DNA of 64,000 bases from Drosophila pseudoobscura (lineage: Eukaryota > Arthropoda > Insecta > Diptera > Drosophilidae). The notes below the pieces were generated by a model. That model was given only the letters and a program-made list of their open reading frames with translations. It ran no database searches and was not told the DNA's origin. The DNA lies in assembly GCF_009870125.1 (NCBI RefSeq), contig NC_046679.1:26784001-26848000 (forward strand), written 5' to 3'. A program made the translations under genes and the position numbers. Positions 25,501-36,154 of the stretch are shown piece by piece. Within the stretch, counting starts at the first letter, position 1, and each line of letters opens with the position of its first letter.

Positions 25501-28500
25501 CAGTAAATTGTGGATTTTTATTGCATGATCGGTCAGAAGGGAGGAGTGGAGCGGAGCGGAGCGGGGCATTCCATTCCATTCCATTCCAAGTGAAAATCTC
25601 CCAGTGGTGACCCTTTAATGGCAGGGAAAACCCACAACCAGACTCCGCTTGCCTTGCAACCTTTCTCTCTGTCCCTGTGGCATACACAAAGTGAATCACA
25701 AGTCCCACAGCTTGAGCACACAGTCCAAACAGAGTCATAAAAATCAATTGCAATTAATCAAGTTGCATGTGTTTTGTTTTTTTTGTTTAGTTGCAACCCC
25801 TGTTGCAACCTCAACGGCAGCGGCAACAGGCAACTTCATTATAAAACGACATGAGGCATCCGCCCAGCCTCCGAGAAAAGACATGCCTCTGTCTGTGGCA
25901 CTCCTCTTTGCTGCTTTGGTCAGGCATTAGCCAAAAAACAAATTAGCTTTTGAGCCGCCAGACGGTAAGACTTCCATCTACCATCCACCATCCAATCTCT
26001 TCAGAGACTTGTCTTTTCCTCGCTCGAAGCACCAGACAGAGTTGACAGCAAGGCAGACGAAGACGGAGATTTTCTTGATGAAATTGAAACTTTTGTTACC
26101 GTTGGAATCTCCTCCGAGACGTAAGCTTCTTAATGCTCCAAATGCTCTTTGCTTTGCTCCAAATGCGGCAGACTCGCTTTCCCACATGCTGTCAATACTC
26201 GAAAAACTTTAACCACTTTTCCACCGAGCAGTGGGTGGGGAGGGAGGCAAAGAGGGTAGAAGAAGATCTTTCGATTTCCACTTTTACTCGTGTGAAGCAA
26301 AATGCATTTTTGACAGTTGGTTAATTAGAAAACTGTCGTAATGAATTCCCGCCGCTGACGTCTATGAAGATTACAAGGAGGAGGAGCTTGTAAATGTCTT
26401 CAGTGGGGTTTTTCTTTATTAATACGGGATAAAGTTTTAATTAGAGATTAAATACAGAAATATAAAGGCACAAGAAACTGCGCAAACCCTTTCGTCGGCG
26501 GCGAGGCTGGCTTGAAGCTTTTTCGGCGGCTCTCTCGCCGATCTGCTTCGTGCTCTCAATAATTCGCCCTCCCTCGCTCGTTCTTTGCTTTGCGATCTCA
26601 AGTGCGCGCTCGCTCGCTCTCCTGCGGTGATTGGGAATTCGCCCAGAAGCGAATTCGCCTCGCTCTCCTGCGGTGATTGGGAATTCGCCCAGAAGCGAAT
26701 TCGCCCTCTCTCGTTTGTGCTTTGGTTTGTCTCGTAAACGCAATTAGCAAAAACACAGCCCAGAAAAGCTTCTTCGAATCTTCGAACCTCCCCGAACATC
26801 TGGAGATCTGTAAAGGGGAGGCAACGCATCTGATGAAACACTAGAAAGTTCATGAAATTTCATAATGTTTAGCGTACCTATTTTTGTTGCTGTAATAATA
26901 ATAAAAATTGAGTGTCTATCGAAAAATGTGGAAAGGCAAAAAATGTCGAACTTGGACTTGGGCCACGCCCACTTGGTGTAATAATTAATTGGTGGAAAGG
27001 CGTTTGGGAAAGCGATGGATAGATCGTGTGTTTGTGGTGTGTGTGTGTGGAAACAATTATCACAGCAGTTAAGGAAAGAAAGGAAATAGCAAAAGAAATA
27101 AACGAAAAAAAAAATAGAGAGGAAAGAGGAAAATACCCTAAAGCCCCGTGTCGACGCAGAAGAAGTGGCAGAGAGGCAGAAAGCCCGTCGATACCAAACA
27201 CCAACTAAACTAAGACTATAACTAAAACTAAAACTAAATCAGAGCGACAACTATCACTTTGAGTCGAGTATTTTTCAGCGGGAATATGCATCGAGACCCC
27301 GAACAACTTTTACCCGAAAAAAGGTTGTTTTTCGAAATTCACTCCCAGCTTCCCAGCGTCCCAGCTGCTTGCAACATCTTGCACCTACCTTTCGCCTAGA
27401 CTCAGTGCCTCAGTCCCCTGTACTCCGATCCTCCGATCCTCCTAGCCTCCTATCCTCCTGTGCTCTGTCGTCGATATACATTAATTTTTGTCATCACCAA
27501 AAGACCAGACAAAGCCACAGGATAGGCCACTCTTCAGAGCCACCTGCACTCCTGCACTCGCAGGCACTCGGGCCTCGGCGGCCTGGCCTCCACCTGGCTA
27601 GCGGTCAGGTTTTGTCGCAGTGCCCCCCCAGGCTCTTTGTGTGTGAAAGGTTTTTCTCAGTTAAGATCACTTTACCCATGGGGCCAGGGGGCCACGAGGC
27701 ACACGAGGCAGGAGGGGGTGACACTTTTCCATTCGCCACAGTTCGATTTGGCTCATATTTCAATTTGAAGGAAAATTGAGAGGTTCCCAGGGGAAAAGTC
27801 AAACTCAAAAACAACGAAAACAGCAAGTGGGTTAAAAAAGAATTAACCCACGGGGCTGTACGGGTTGGACACACTCCCTAGGCCCAAGGGAGAAGCCAAA
27901 GAAAGTACCCAGTAATCGGAAGCCAGACACAGCGTGACACTTTCTCCGGTAGAACACAGAACCCACAGGCCATGCATGAGTGGGGGGGTGTGCAGAGAGG
28001 AGCGGTGCCACACCGAAGGAGTCAAGTGGCTTGACCTTTGCTTTGGCTTCACTGGGGGATTGGTGGATTGCCCGCAGTGGATAATGGCATGGTAATTAGC
28101 CATAAACCATAACCCAGTTCAGTTGGAGGCCATTAGGATTGTCAGCATATCGCTGCCAGCAGCAATAGCTTTGGCCAGAGCATGATGCCTGATCACATGA
28201 TGCACCGGGCGGTGGGAGGGAGGGGGGGGCATGGGGCATAAGGCATACCGCCGCATGTGGCGGCAGCAACTTTCGCTTTCCACTCGATCGGGCCGCCACA
28301 AAAGATGCCGGGTCGCCACAAAGTACTAGTACAATGCACATGCCGCATGTGGCATGAGAGTGTGGCGTCTCTGGTTGCCGGTGCGGTGCGGTGCGGTGGC
28401 TTAACTGTTTAAATAATTATTACTTGTTCGTCACTTGCGCAAAAATTGCCCGTTTACCGTTGCTCTGTTAGTTTTTCCTCTGGCCAAAAAAAGAAAATAA

Positions 28501-31500
28501 TGAAAACAAGTCTTTGTCTGGGAAGAGAGGTGTTCACGCTCCGCTGCCGGTCCTAACAAGCCTTTTGAAGACATTTTAATAAGAACACTGTTAAAGAGAG
28601 ACGGAGAGAGTGTGGAGTGTGTGTGTGTGCGTGCGTGTGGTGACAGTTATGATCACAATTACCCCACACACCAACTCAAGCCGAACTCTGCCTGCTGCTC
28701 TGCCTGCTGATTTCCCACCACACCTCTACACAAAACTATGTTAAACGGAAGGTGAGGCACTAATTGGGCTATGCGCATAGGTATAGGTCCTGCAGCGGCA
28801 GCTTTCACGCACTCGCATACCCTCTTATTATCATGCCTTGCTTTGAATACACCTCATAGCTCATCTTCTCTCCCTCTCTCACTCTCATTCTCTCTTCAAA
28901 AGCAGTTCTCACACTTTAAAACCTCTGCTGCTGCCGCTGCCGGTGCCGCTGCTGCTGCTGCTGCGACACCAAACATTTAACGGTTATTTTGCCTCTGCGG
29001 CTTGCGCTTTGACGCTTTGTCATGTTTAGCACGGCTGTTGCTCTTCCTCTCCCGCTCCCACTTATTTCGGGGGAAGAGAAAACAATGAAGCAGTGGCTGG
29101 CTGTATAATTAATTAGGCACCACACCGCACCGCACCGACGCTCCATGCTCTCTTCCGGCAGAGGCGCAGCAATTGGGTTGCACTTTTTCCACCAGGCAGG
29201 AAGAGGCGTGCGCCCGTCTTCTTCGTTTCAGAAAGCTTTCCAACATTTAATTGAATCGCCATCACTTAATCATAGGTCGGTCTTCAGGGCTGGGGGGGGG
29301 GTTATCTGTGGCTTTCTTTCTCATTGCTCCTGCCCTTCTGGGGCTCATTTTCGGATTATAATTACTATTACAGCAGAGTTTCTTGATTGTTACATTTGTG
29401 GCATTCCCTAAGTATCGTCGTAAGCTGCAGTAATCGACAGTAATTACAATGCAATTTTGGTTAATTACCTCCAAAGACAAACAAAACTTACTTTACTCTC
29501 ACTTTCCTGCGGTGGTCGGGGCAGTGCGTGGCTAGATGGTCCATAAAAACGCAGTCTTTTTAGCTTACTGAAAGCTCCAGTGATTTGAATGGTCTTTGGC
29601 TTTCCGTGCCAGAGGGGGCATGTGCCACAGCAGTCGGTAGTAGTCGCTCTTGACGGCTGCTGCTGCTGCTGCGGCAGAGTTTAATTGACGTCTCATGCTG
29701 GGGGCTGGGGGCTGGCGGCTGTGGAAATGCATTCACAGAAACCATTCACAGATATATCGTACAGATATGTGCCCCCCACCCCGTCCCCCAGATAGCCAAT
29801 AGCCGCCGCAACAGCAACAACGGTAAAAGCACGCTAGGCGGCACGCTTGCGCGATTAACAATTTCATTGAAAATGTGCCCCACAATGGGGAGGGAGGGGG
29901 AAAAGCAAAAGATATAGGGATTTGGCAATTTTATCTACCAAAAATCATTTCAATTGGATAATTATTACACAAGTCATTACTTTGATGGAAACCCAAAGGC
30001 TGTCTATCATCTCCGGTCCGGAATGTGGCTGGGTCTCGGACCAGAGCTAACGTGGGGCTCGAATGGTGAATGCCACACAGAGCCTAGCATTTCTTCCAGC
30101 CTTTTGTTTCAAGCCAGTGTGGCATTGCAATTCTTTCAGCTGAATTTCCACTTAATTGCAATGCAGCTTGAAGCAGAGAGAAGTAGAGACAGAGAGAGAG
30201 AGATGCATCTTGCCGTGACTCCTAATGCCCATTGAGTGCTCATCCAGCCAGAGCCATAGCAAAAGCAAAAGCTCTCGCTCTCCCTGCGTGATGACGTTTA
30301 GACACAGACATTAAGTGCAATTCCTCTTCTCTCTCTATCTCTCTCTCTCTCATAATTTGCCACTGGCCGAAAGCAGAGAGCGTGGAAATTGTCTGCACTT
30401 TATGCACTGTGCCATAACAATTACTGTGCGCGCGTTCGCGGAAAACCCAAAGAATGTGTTTGTAATTGATGAGTTTTCCTTTTTGTCTTTGTCTTGCAGG
30501 GTGCTCAGGCCTCCGGGCGGCGGTTCCAGCGACATCTTCGGATCGGATATGCCGCAGACCCCCAGGAACGTGAAGAACCGCATGGTGTCCAACATATTCT
30601 CCGTCGAGAAGGACAATAGCGTGAAGAATACTGGTAAGTGGAAGGACGGAGATGGAAACAACCCAATCCCCCCCCGCCCAATAGCTGTGCTCCCCATCCA
30701 TGTCCAGTGGCCCCCCGAAAAAAGCTTATTTATTTGTGCTTTCCTTTCCCTTTGTGTTTTGTGATGTGGGGGGAACCCCATCCCCCCTTGGAGATGCTTA
30801 TTGAAATGTCTATCGTTTTCTTGTTCTCGTTCTCCCCCCTCTCCTTCTTTTGCTCCCCCCGCTCTACTGTTTTCTCTCTTTTTTGTCTTTTCTACGTATC
30901 TTTGCAGTACGACAAGGAGCTCACAGATTCTATTTCATTGGTACTTGAGAATACATACTCCCTATATATGTTGTTTGTCATTCATTTCTTTCCGTTGTTG
31001 TTGTTCATTTCGTTGCTAATTTCGTGTGTTCCCCAAAATGCAAGTTCCCTCCGTTGGAGCAGCACCTAAATCCCACCACGCCATCACTGAAACACTTGTC
31101 CGTAATCCATAATCCACAGTACCCAAAAGGAGGAGGGAGATCATCTCCGAAACACTGCAAAAACCAGTTTCCCACACTCGACCACACGCCACCTCCACCA
31201 CCACCTCCACCACCACCTCCTCCACCTCCTCCTCCTTGCATCTGCTGATGACATTTTGAATGCATTCAGATACTAGAGGCGGAGCAAAAACCACACTCAA
31301 GGCAATCCATTCACTCCACTCACCCAGTCACCCACTGATCCACTGTTGTCCACTCTTGTACCTCCTCCCACTCTGTTTCGTAGAACAATAACCAAACTTT
31401 ACCGCTCGAACCAACAATCCACTAATTTCGAATATCTTTTGTTTCTTTTTGTTATTCCTCGTGTTTGTTTTTCCTCCGTTTGGTGATCGTTTTCATTGAT

Positions 31501-33168
31501 GATAATGATGATGATGATGATGATGCTGTACAACAGGTGATAATCCGCGTCGCGGCCAGAAGCCCGTCGACTCACACTCTCGACTCTTTGGGGAGCCCAT
31601 GCGCCCCATCACACCCGGCAAGAACCACATGAAGAGCAGCATTCCCTTTGGCCAGAACACAGAGACAGCCGCTGCTGCCCAGAAGCTGCTGACCAACGGA
31701 AGCAGCAACGCCAACACCACCAATGGACACCAATACAATGGCAAGAGCGGATCCGTGTCCTCGGCCTCGTCGTCAGTCTCGTCCTCGACCGAGAACCTCA
31801 AGATGAACAGTGGCTCCCGATCAGGTAATACACACCACACACCCCAAAAAACAACACACAACTACAAGTAGAAACGCAGAAAAGTAGTCCAAGTTTCGTA
31901 CGTCAAAGGCTTGGGAGTCCACATTTGCTGGGGTTTTTGGTTCAGTAGTCAGTAGTCTCACACGAGACACAACGAACGAAATAGAATCTCACATCGGTCT
32001 CTGATTATTATTTTTGGTTATTTTTTTTGTTTGGTTGTGTGACAAAAAAACAACAAAAAAGTGTGTGGAAATATAAGTAAAAATTCTGTTTAATATTTTC
32101 TAAAACATACGGGGCTTTTTGTCGCCTGGCACATGCACAACTAAAATCGAAACGAAAAACAAAATAAATTCTTGCATCGAATCGAATCGAATCGCATCAT
32201 CGGTGGTCGTTTGTCCGGGCTTCTTGCAACAGTCTACATACGCAATATGAGCAGTGAGTATCAGTACCAGTAGAGCCAGTACCATTACAAGTCCTGTCCT
32301 GCCTGCATCCCACCTGCATCCTGGCATCCTGGCATCCTTCATCCATCCCCTTCATCCGCCTGCCATTAGGAGTGGAAGATAACGAGAAATCGAAACAAAT
32401 TAAAACCGATACAGCCGGGTGTCCCCTGACACCGGTAGCAAGTGCACCTGCACCCCCACCAGCCGACGTTCTTGGCATCGACCTGCCGTGCCTGGACCTC
32501 GAAGTTGGTGACGTGCCAAAGGACAACGAGATCTACACGGAGACCGGCAAGCACGACGTAAACATTCAGACGCGCCGAGACTCGGGAAGCAACGTAGAGC
32601 AGCCCCATTCGCTGGAAAAGATGCGCAGCTCAGCAAATCTCAAGGAGCCCTTGGCCCTCTGCCCGGATTATGTGAAGGAGGTGCATGGTCCGTGCAATGC
32701 ACGTAATCCCATTACCGGCCTGGGCCTCAACGGGGACGGAGTGGGTGGCCTCAAGCCCGTGAAGCAGAAGATTCGAGGTCGAGCTCCTACACCTACACCG
32801 ACACCGACACCTGCACTTTTGCTCCACCTGAGCGATCTCTGGAGGATCGTAGATCTCTTGGGAGGAGTATCCTCCAAAGATCGCCTTAGCTTCCACAAGT
32901 AGATTGAGAATGCGCTTAGAACTAGCTAGGCTTAGCCTACACTGCAATCTGCCATTTTAGTGCCTTACTAATCCCCATTTATTTTGTTCTCTACTCAACA
33001 GAGGGAAATCCCGTGACCGGCGAGGGATACAGGGCCGGAGGAACGGACTACATTAAGGCCGCCGGCTCGACCAATAGCGGCAGCGTCGGCAACGGGGACA
33101 ACGGTGGCAATTCGGTGGTCAACAAGAACCGTGTGCCCCCGGGCGGCTACTCGTCGGGACTCTGGTAA
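7528..33168 (+). CDS. Jupiter: Jupiter, microtubule-associated protein (JPT/HN1 family)
   Basis: Jupiter binds microtubules throughout the cell cycle and belongs to the JPT1/JPT2 (HN1) family. Constitutive coding exons are 7528-7571, 30500-30633, 31537-31824 and 33002-33168. With the 33-nt cassette at 30908-30940 the protein is about 221 residues, near the 208 of D. melanogaster. Diagnostic parts are [10 protein letters not shown], the family motif [36 protein letters not shown], a Ser-rich stretch with [13 protein letters not shown], and the C-terminal [12 protein letters not shown]. Splice phases are 2, 1, 1, 1 and all join in frame. The first intron is 22.9 kb. A further 408-nt cassette (32370-32777) would give about 357 residues. 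An AATAAA at 33911 gives the likely 3' end. Confidence 0.93.
9818..9837 (+). repeat. Poly-G homopolymer
   Basis: About 20 consecutive G residues occur in the large Jupiter intron. It is a simple repeat, likely length-variable and prone to sequencing error. Confidence 0.9.
13649..13810. promoter_or_regulatory. Cluster of CTCF-like sites (candidate insulator)
   Basis: Three words resembling the Drosophila CTCF core (AGATGGCGC / GCGCCATCT) fall within 160 bp: TGGCGCCATCTATTG (13651-13665), TAGCGACATCTTC (13701-13713) and TAGCTGGCGCCTAG (13791-13804). A CTGGCAACACTG word (13747-13758) lies between them. The matches are seen directly; insulator function is inference. The site would separate Jupiter's distal promoter from its internal TATA promoter. 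Confidence 0.4.
15660..15718 (+). repeat. Hexanucleotide-type tandem array
   Basis: Consecutive AAAACC, AAAGCC, GAAGTC, GAAGCC and GAAACC words form a degenerate six-base array in the Jupiter intron. Confidence 0.7.
17279..17297 (+). repeat. GT dinucleotide microsatellite
   Basis: About nine uninterrupted GT units followed by TTGTG. It is a simple repeat within the Jupiter intron. Confidence 0.85.
20638..20644 (+). promoter_or_regulatory. TATA box of internal Jupiter promoter
   Basis: A perfect TATAAAA is preceded by GAGA-type words (GAGAGTTGGAGAGAGAG near 20305-20322 and GAGCGAGAG near 20522). It lies about 710 bp upstream of the alternative first coding exon at 21354-21415. Transcription start would be near 20665-20672. 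The Motif-1/DRE type of the distal promoter contrasts with this TATA type, which suggests tissue- or stage-specific use. Confidence 0.5.
21354..21415 (+). CDS. Jupiter: Alternative first coding exon of Jupiter
   Basis: The context AGCAATGG starts a 62-nt frame (20 codons plus two bases) beginning [20 protein letters not shown], followed by a strong donor AG|GTAAGA. The phase (2) equals that of the distal first exon, so it splices in frame to 30500, giving ...[10 protein letters not shown]. It replaces the distal start [14 protein letters not shown] with a lysine-ending alternative head. Similar alternative N-termini are, as I recall, known for the fly gene, which supports the call. Confidence 0.75.
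21416..30499 (+). other. Jupiter intron 1, distal part
   Basis: I see no recognisable coding exon or RNA gene. It contains CA repeats near 21530-21549, a 46-bp tandem duplication at 26614-26705 and CTG/GCC trinucleotide-rich patches (about 28924-28968). Confidence 0.55.
26614..26705 (+). repeat. Perfect 46-bp tandem duplication with internal palindrome
   Basis: Two identical adjacent 46-bp units (26614-26659 and 26660-26705) start TCGCTCTCCTGCGG. Each contains the inverted repeat GAATTCGC..CCAGAA..GCGAATTC. Perfect identity suggests a recent duplication. Confidence 0.95.
30908..30940 (+). CDS. Jupiter: 33-nt cassette micro-exon of Jupiter
   Basis: A good acceptor (TTTTCTACGTATCTTTGCAG) precedes a 33-nt exon followed by GTACTT. 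Entered in phase 1 from 30633, it adds [11 protein letters not shown] and rejoins 31537 in phase 1. The insert sits between SVKNT and GDNPRRGQK, exactly where the D. melanogaster protein, as I recall it, has the same segment. At 33 nt it can be skipped without frame change. Confidence 0.8.
31188..31237 (+). repeat. (CCACCT/CCACCA) simple repeat
   Basis: A pyrimidine-rich trinucleotide array lies in the intron between Jupiter coding exons. The proline- or glycine-rich frames over it are artefacts. Confidence 0.85.
32370..32777 (+). CDS. Jupiter: 408-nt cassette exon of Jupiter (long isoform)
   Basis: An acceptor (TGCCATTAG|GA) opens a frame that continues in phase from the exon ending at 31824. 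It adds about 136 residues, starting [14 protein letters not shown] and ending [10 protein letters not shown]. The presumed donor (CGAG|GTCGAG at 32777/32778) is weak but leaves phase 1, as required by the last exon at 33002, and 408 is a multiple of three. The segment [15 protein letters not shown] near its end echoes [14 protein letters not shown] in the next exon. If the donor is not used, the frame ends at 32902 with an alternative C-terminus. Skipping gives the common short isoform. Confidence 0.65.
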
Positions 33169-33930
33169 TGGAAAGGGACGCTGCCCAAGTCCCAGCACAA
33201 GCGAGCGACATGGGGCGCCACAACACGACACCAAGAAGAGAAACAAACGACAAACAACAAAAAAACACAGTTCTAATACCCACTACACCCCCTACATGAT
33301 ATATACGCGATTAACCAAACATACCAATACATTGCACACATGGAGCATGGAAACTAGCATCGGCAGAAATCAGGCATCATCAGCAAGCTGGAATTGAAAA
33401 AGAAAGGGTTGGCAGCAGACAGACATACATATTACAACGGACACAAAACATTTGCTCAAATCGTTCAGCACTGCGTACTCAACAGCACACCTAATCAGCC
33501 GGCACTTTTGCAGCACTTTACTCCATAATTAACAGAAAAGATAATTCTGTTATAAATGTCGTGTACCACAAGAACAGAACCCCAACCCTGCCCTGCAATG
33601 GAAAAAACCTTCTGGATTCTGGATGAATCGGAACGGAACACGTGCGGTGTCATGTGGGATACTCTTAATTATAGTTGCATCAATAATGTACTAATACTAC
33701 ACGCCGCGACACACATCTAAAACATTATATTTATACCAACCGCATCATTGCCACCCACCCCCCTCACACCCATACACCCATACACCCAATACATACTCGT
33801 ACATAATATACATTACATACATACATATTACATATGTAATTTAACAGTACGCCTGCACGTACTAATTAAGTGTAAAAATACAAAGCGAATTCGAACCCGA
33901 ATATTTGTTCAATAAAAATCTTTTCGTACA
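33169..33930 (+). other. Jupiter: Jupiter 3' untranslated region
   Basis: The sequence after the TAA at 33166-33168 is non-coding. TATACACCCATACACCC and ACATAC repeats near 33760-33835 precede an AATAAA at 33911-33916, the likely polyadenylation signal. Confidence 0.6.
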
Positions 33931-33989
33931 TAATGTGCATTGCACAAGTTGCATTTCAAATCACGTTTTGAATATGGGCTTTGGCGGGC

Positions 33990-35800
33990 GATGGTGTTAT
34001 TTGAATTCAATAAATCGATAGAAGCGATTTATCAGTTAGGCGCGATGCCGCAAAGCTGGGTTATTTTGCCACTATCAAAAGTCGCGGGGTACTGCTTATC
34101 TTTAAATATAGCTAGATCTAGCCTTAAATAGGCTAAAATGACAACACTGATTCCATACTCGCTAACGTTATTTACGGTATATTTTTTAAATGAGACCGCA
34201 TATTTTGGTGCTGTTCTGAGGGTCATACTGTAGAAACTGGTTTTCGCCGCGCTCCCAAGTGGTGTTTTTTAGTGCTAAATGGTATTTTTGTCATTTATTA
34301 ATTTAATTTTCAATGTTATATAGAAATCCAAATGCAAGTATTTCGAATAGACCAATCATGTATAAAATTGATTCATCAATCGTACAAAATTGAGTGGGCA
34401 TGGCTAAATGTTCCATAAAGATAGTATTATTGAACGGAACAAAGAATATGAGGAATTGGTCGTTTTTTGAATCGAATTTGAATTCGCCGCAGTTCGATTT
34501 AGCAACAATGAGTCCCATTCCATACACAATGTTGCGGCAACATTTACTTGAAAACCGTGTTTTAGTCAAAATTCAATAAAAGCAAGGACTAAAAACTAAC
34601 CAATTGTGTAGAAAATTGATTCATTAATCGTATTAAATAATGTGGGCATAGATAAAGGCCCGGTTGACAACATTTAAATCCTTGTCGCTCACATTCAAAA
34701 AAGTTCGATTTGGCGCGCACCACTCGGTATATTTTTCAAATGAGACCGTATATTTCGGTGCTTTTCTGAGGGTCATACTGTAGAAATACTGGTTTTCGCC
34801 GCGCTCCCATGGTATTTTTGTCAATTTCATCAATCTATTAATTTAATTTTCAATGTTATATAGAAATCCAATAAATGCAAGTATTTCGAATAGACCAATC
34901 ATGTATAAAATTGATTTATCAATCGTACAAAATTGAGTGGGCATGGCTAAATGTTCCATATAGATAGTATTATTCAACGGAACAAAGAATATGAGAAATT
35001 GGTCGTTTTTTTGAATTCGCCGCAGTTCGCCGCATTTCGCCCCAATTCGCTTTAGCAACAATGAGTCTCATTCCATACACAAATGTTGCACATTCCATAC
35101 ACAAAAGTTGCGGCAACATTTACTTGAAAACCGTTTTTTGGTCAAAAAAAATACATAAAGGTAATTAAAAGAAGCAATCTTGTAGAAAATGCATTTATCT
35201 ATGGGATAAAGCATCAAGTGGGCATCTATAGCTTGAAATATAGGCAATACCCGATTCGCCGCAGTTTCGCTATTGCAACAATGAGTCTCATTCCATACAC
35301 AAACATGTTGCTAATTCCATGCACACATACCCTGGGGGAAATGGATGTTATAGAATTTTGAATACGTTTGTCTTCCAAGGCTGAGTAGGTATCAGGATCG
35401 AGATAAATATACAAAAGATACTAATAATGTACTCGAATATGTCTAAAGAATATCAATTTGAGAAAAGGTCTTAATAAATTGCGTTTGATCTTCATACAAA
35501 ATTAGCGAAATAGGGTGTAGAAAGGGCTATACACGCATCACGTCTTCAAATACCAGCAACATTGCGACTGTTTTCTTTTTGACCTATTTTGTTTAAACCT
35601 TGTTTTAGCGAAAATACAGTAAAAGCAAGGATTAAAAACTATCCAATCTTGTAGAAAATTTATTCACCAATGGGCTAAAATTATGTGGGCATGGCTAAAT
35701 GTTCTAAATAGCTGGTAATATTCAACGGAATATCAAAAACGAGGAATATGTATAGCACGACTTCAGTTCGTCAGTATATTTATGGTATATTTTGAAAATG
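33990..35800 (-). repeat. Dispersed repeat complex, copy 2 (inverted relative to copy 1)
   Basis: Degenerate units here match copy 1 (6240-7160) in reverse orientation and reverse order: 34300-34475 and 34840-35015 match 6983-7160, 35170-35470 matches 6540-6830, and 35590-35760 matches 6240-6440. Within copy 2, about 34170-34570 and 34724-35150 form a direct repeat, and 35160-35610 is a further degenerate unit. A GCTAGATCTAGCC palindrome-like word (34110-34125) is also shared with copy 1 (6124-6138). No protein-coding capacity is visible. Confidence 0.8.
34170..35150 (-). repeat. Tandem units within repeat copy 2
   Basis: Two direct units (34170-34570 and 34724-35150) share GGTATATTTTTxAAATGAGACCG, TTCTGAGGGTCATACTGTAGAAA, TTTTCGCCGCGCTCCCA, AAATTGAGTGGGCATGGCTA and TTGCGGCAACATTTACTTGA. 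The spacing between them is about 550 bp. Confidence 0.85.
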
Positions 35801-35853
35801 CGACGGTATATTTTGGTATATTTCAGAGAGTCGGGCGGTCCGCGGTCACACTG
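35775..35853 (+). promoter_or_regulatory. Promoter of the zinc-finger gene: ATATACC words and Motif 1
   Basis: GGTATATTT-type words (35781-35822) are followed by a perfect Motif 1, GGTCACACTG, at 35844-35853 in plus orientation, about 300 bp upstream of the zinc-finger ATG (36155). This is the expected position and orientation for an M1BP-type fly promoter. The motif lies at the edge of repeat copy 2. Confidence 0.6.
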
Positions 35854-36154
35854 ACTGTGTTTTTGCAGACGATTTTTGAATTTTTGCAAAATTTTTTATT
35901 TTAATTTTGCAAGTGAAATGCAATTAGAATAATTGTCGCGAAGTGCGCGACTGCGAAGATGGTGATGGTGCGGGGGCCTTGATACTTTAAAGGAGCTTCG
36001 GCGACGGTGATAAGCTGGCGCAGCAGGAAAAATCGGCGTAGGATACGAAAACTAGTTCTTACAACAGCAACAACTTTTGGTCCCCCCAACCTCTCGCACA
36101 CAAACTCGCAGACAGTTGTTGTTGTGGCAGACAGACAACAAGCTCCTCCCAAAT

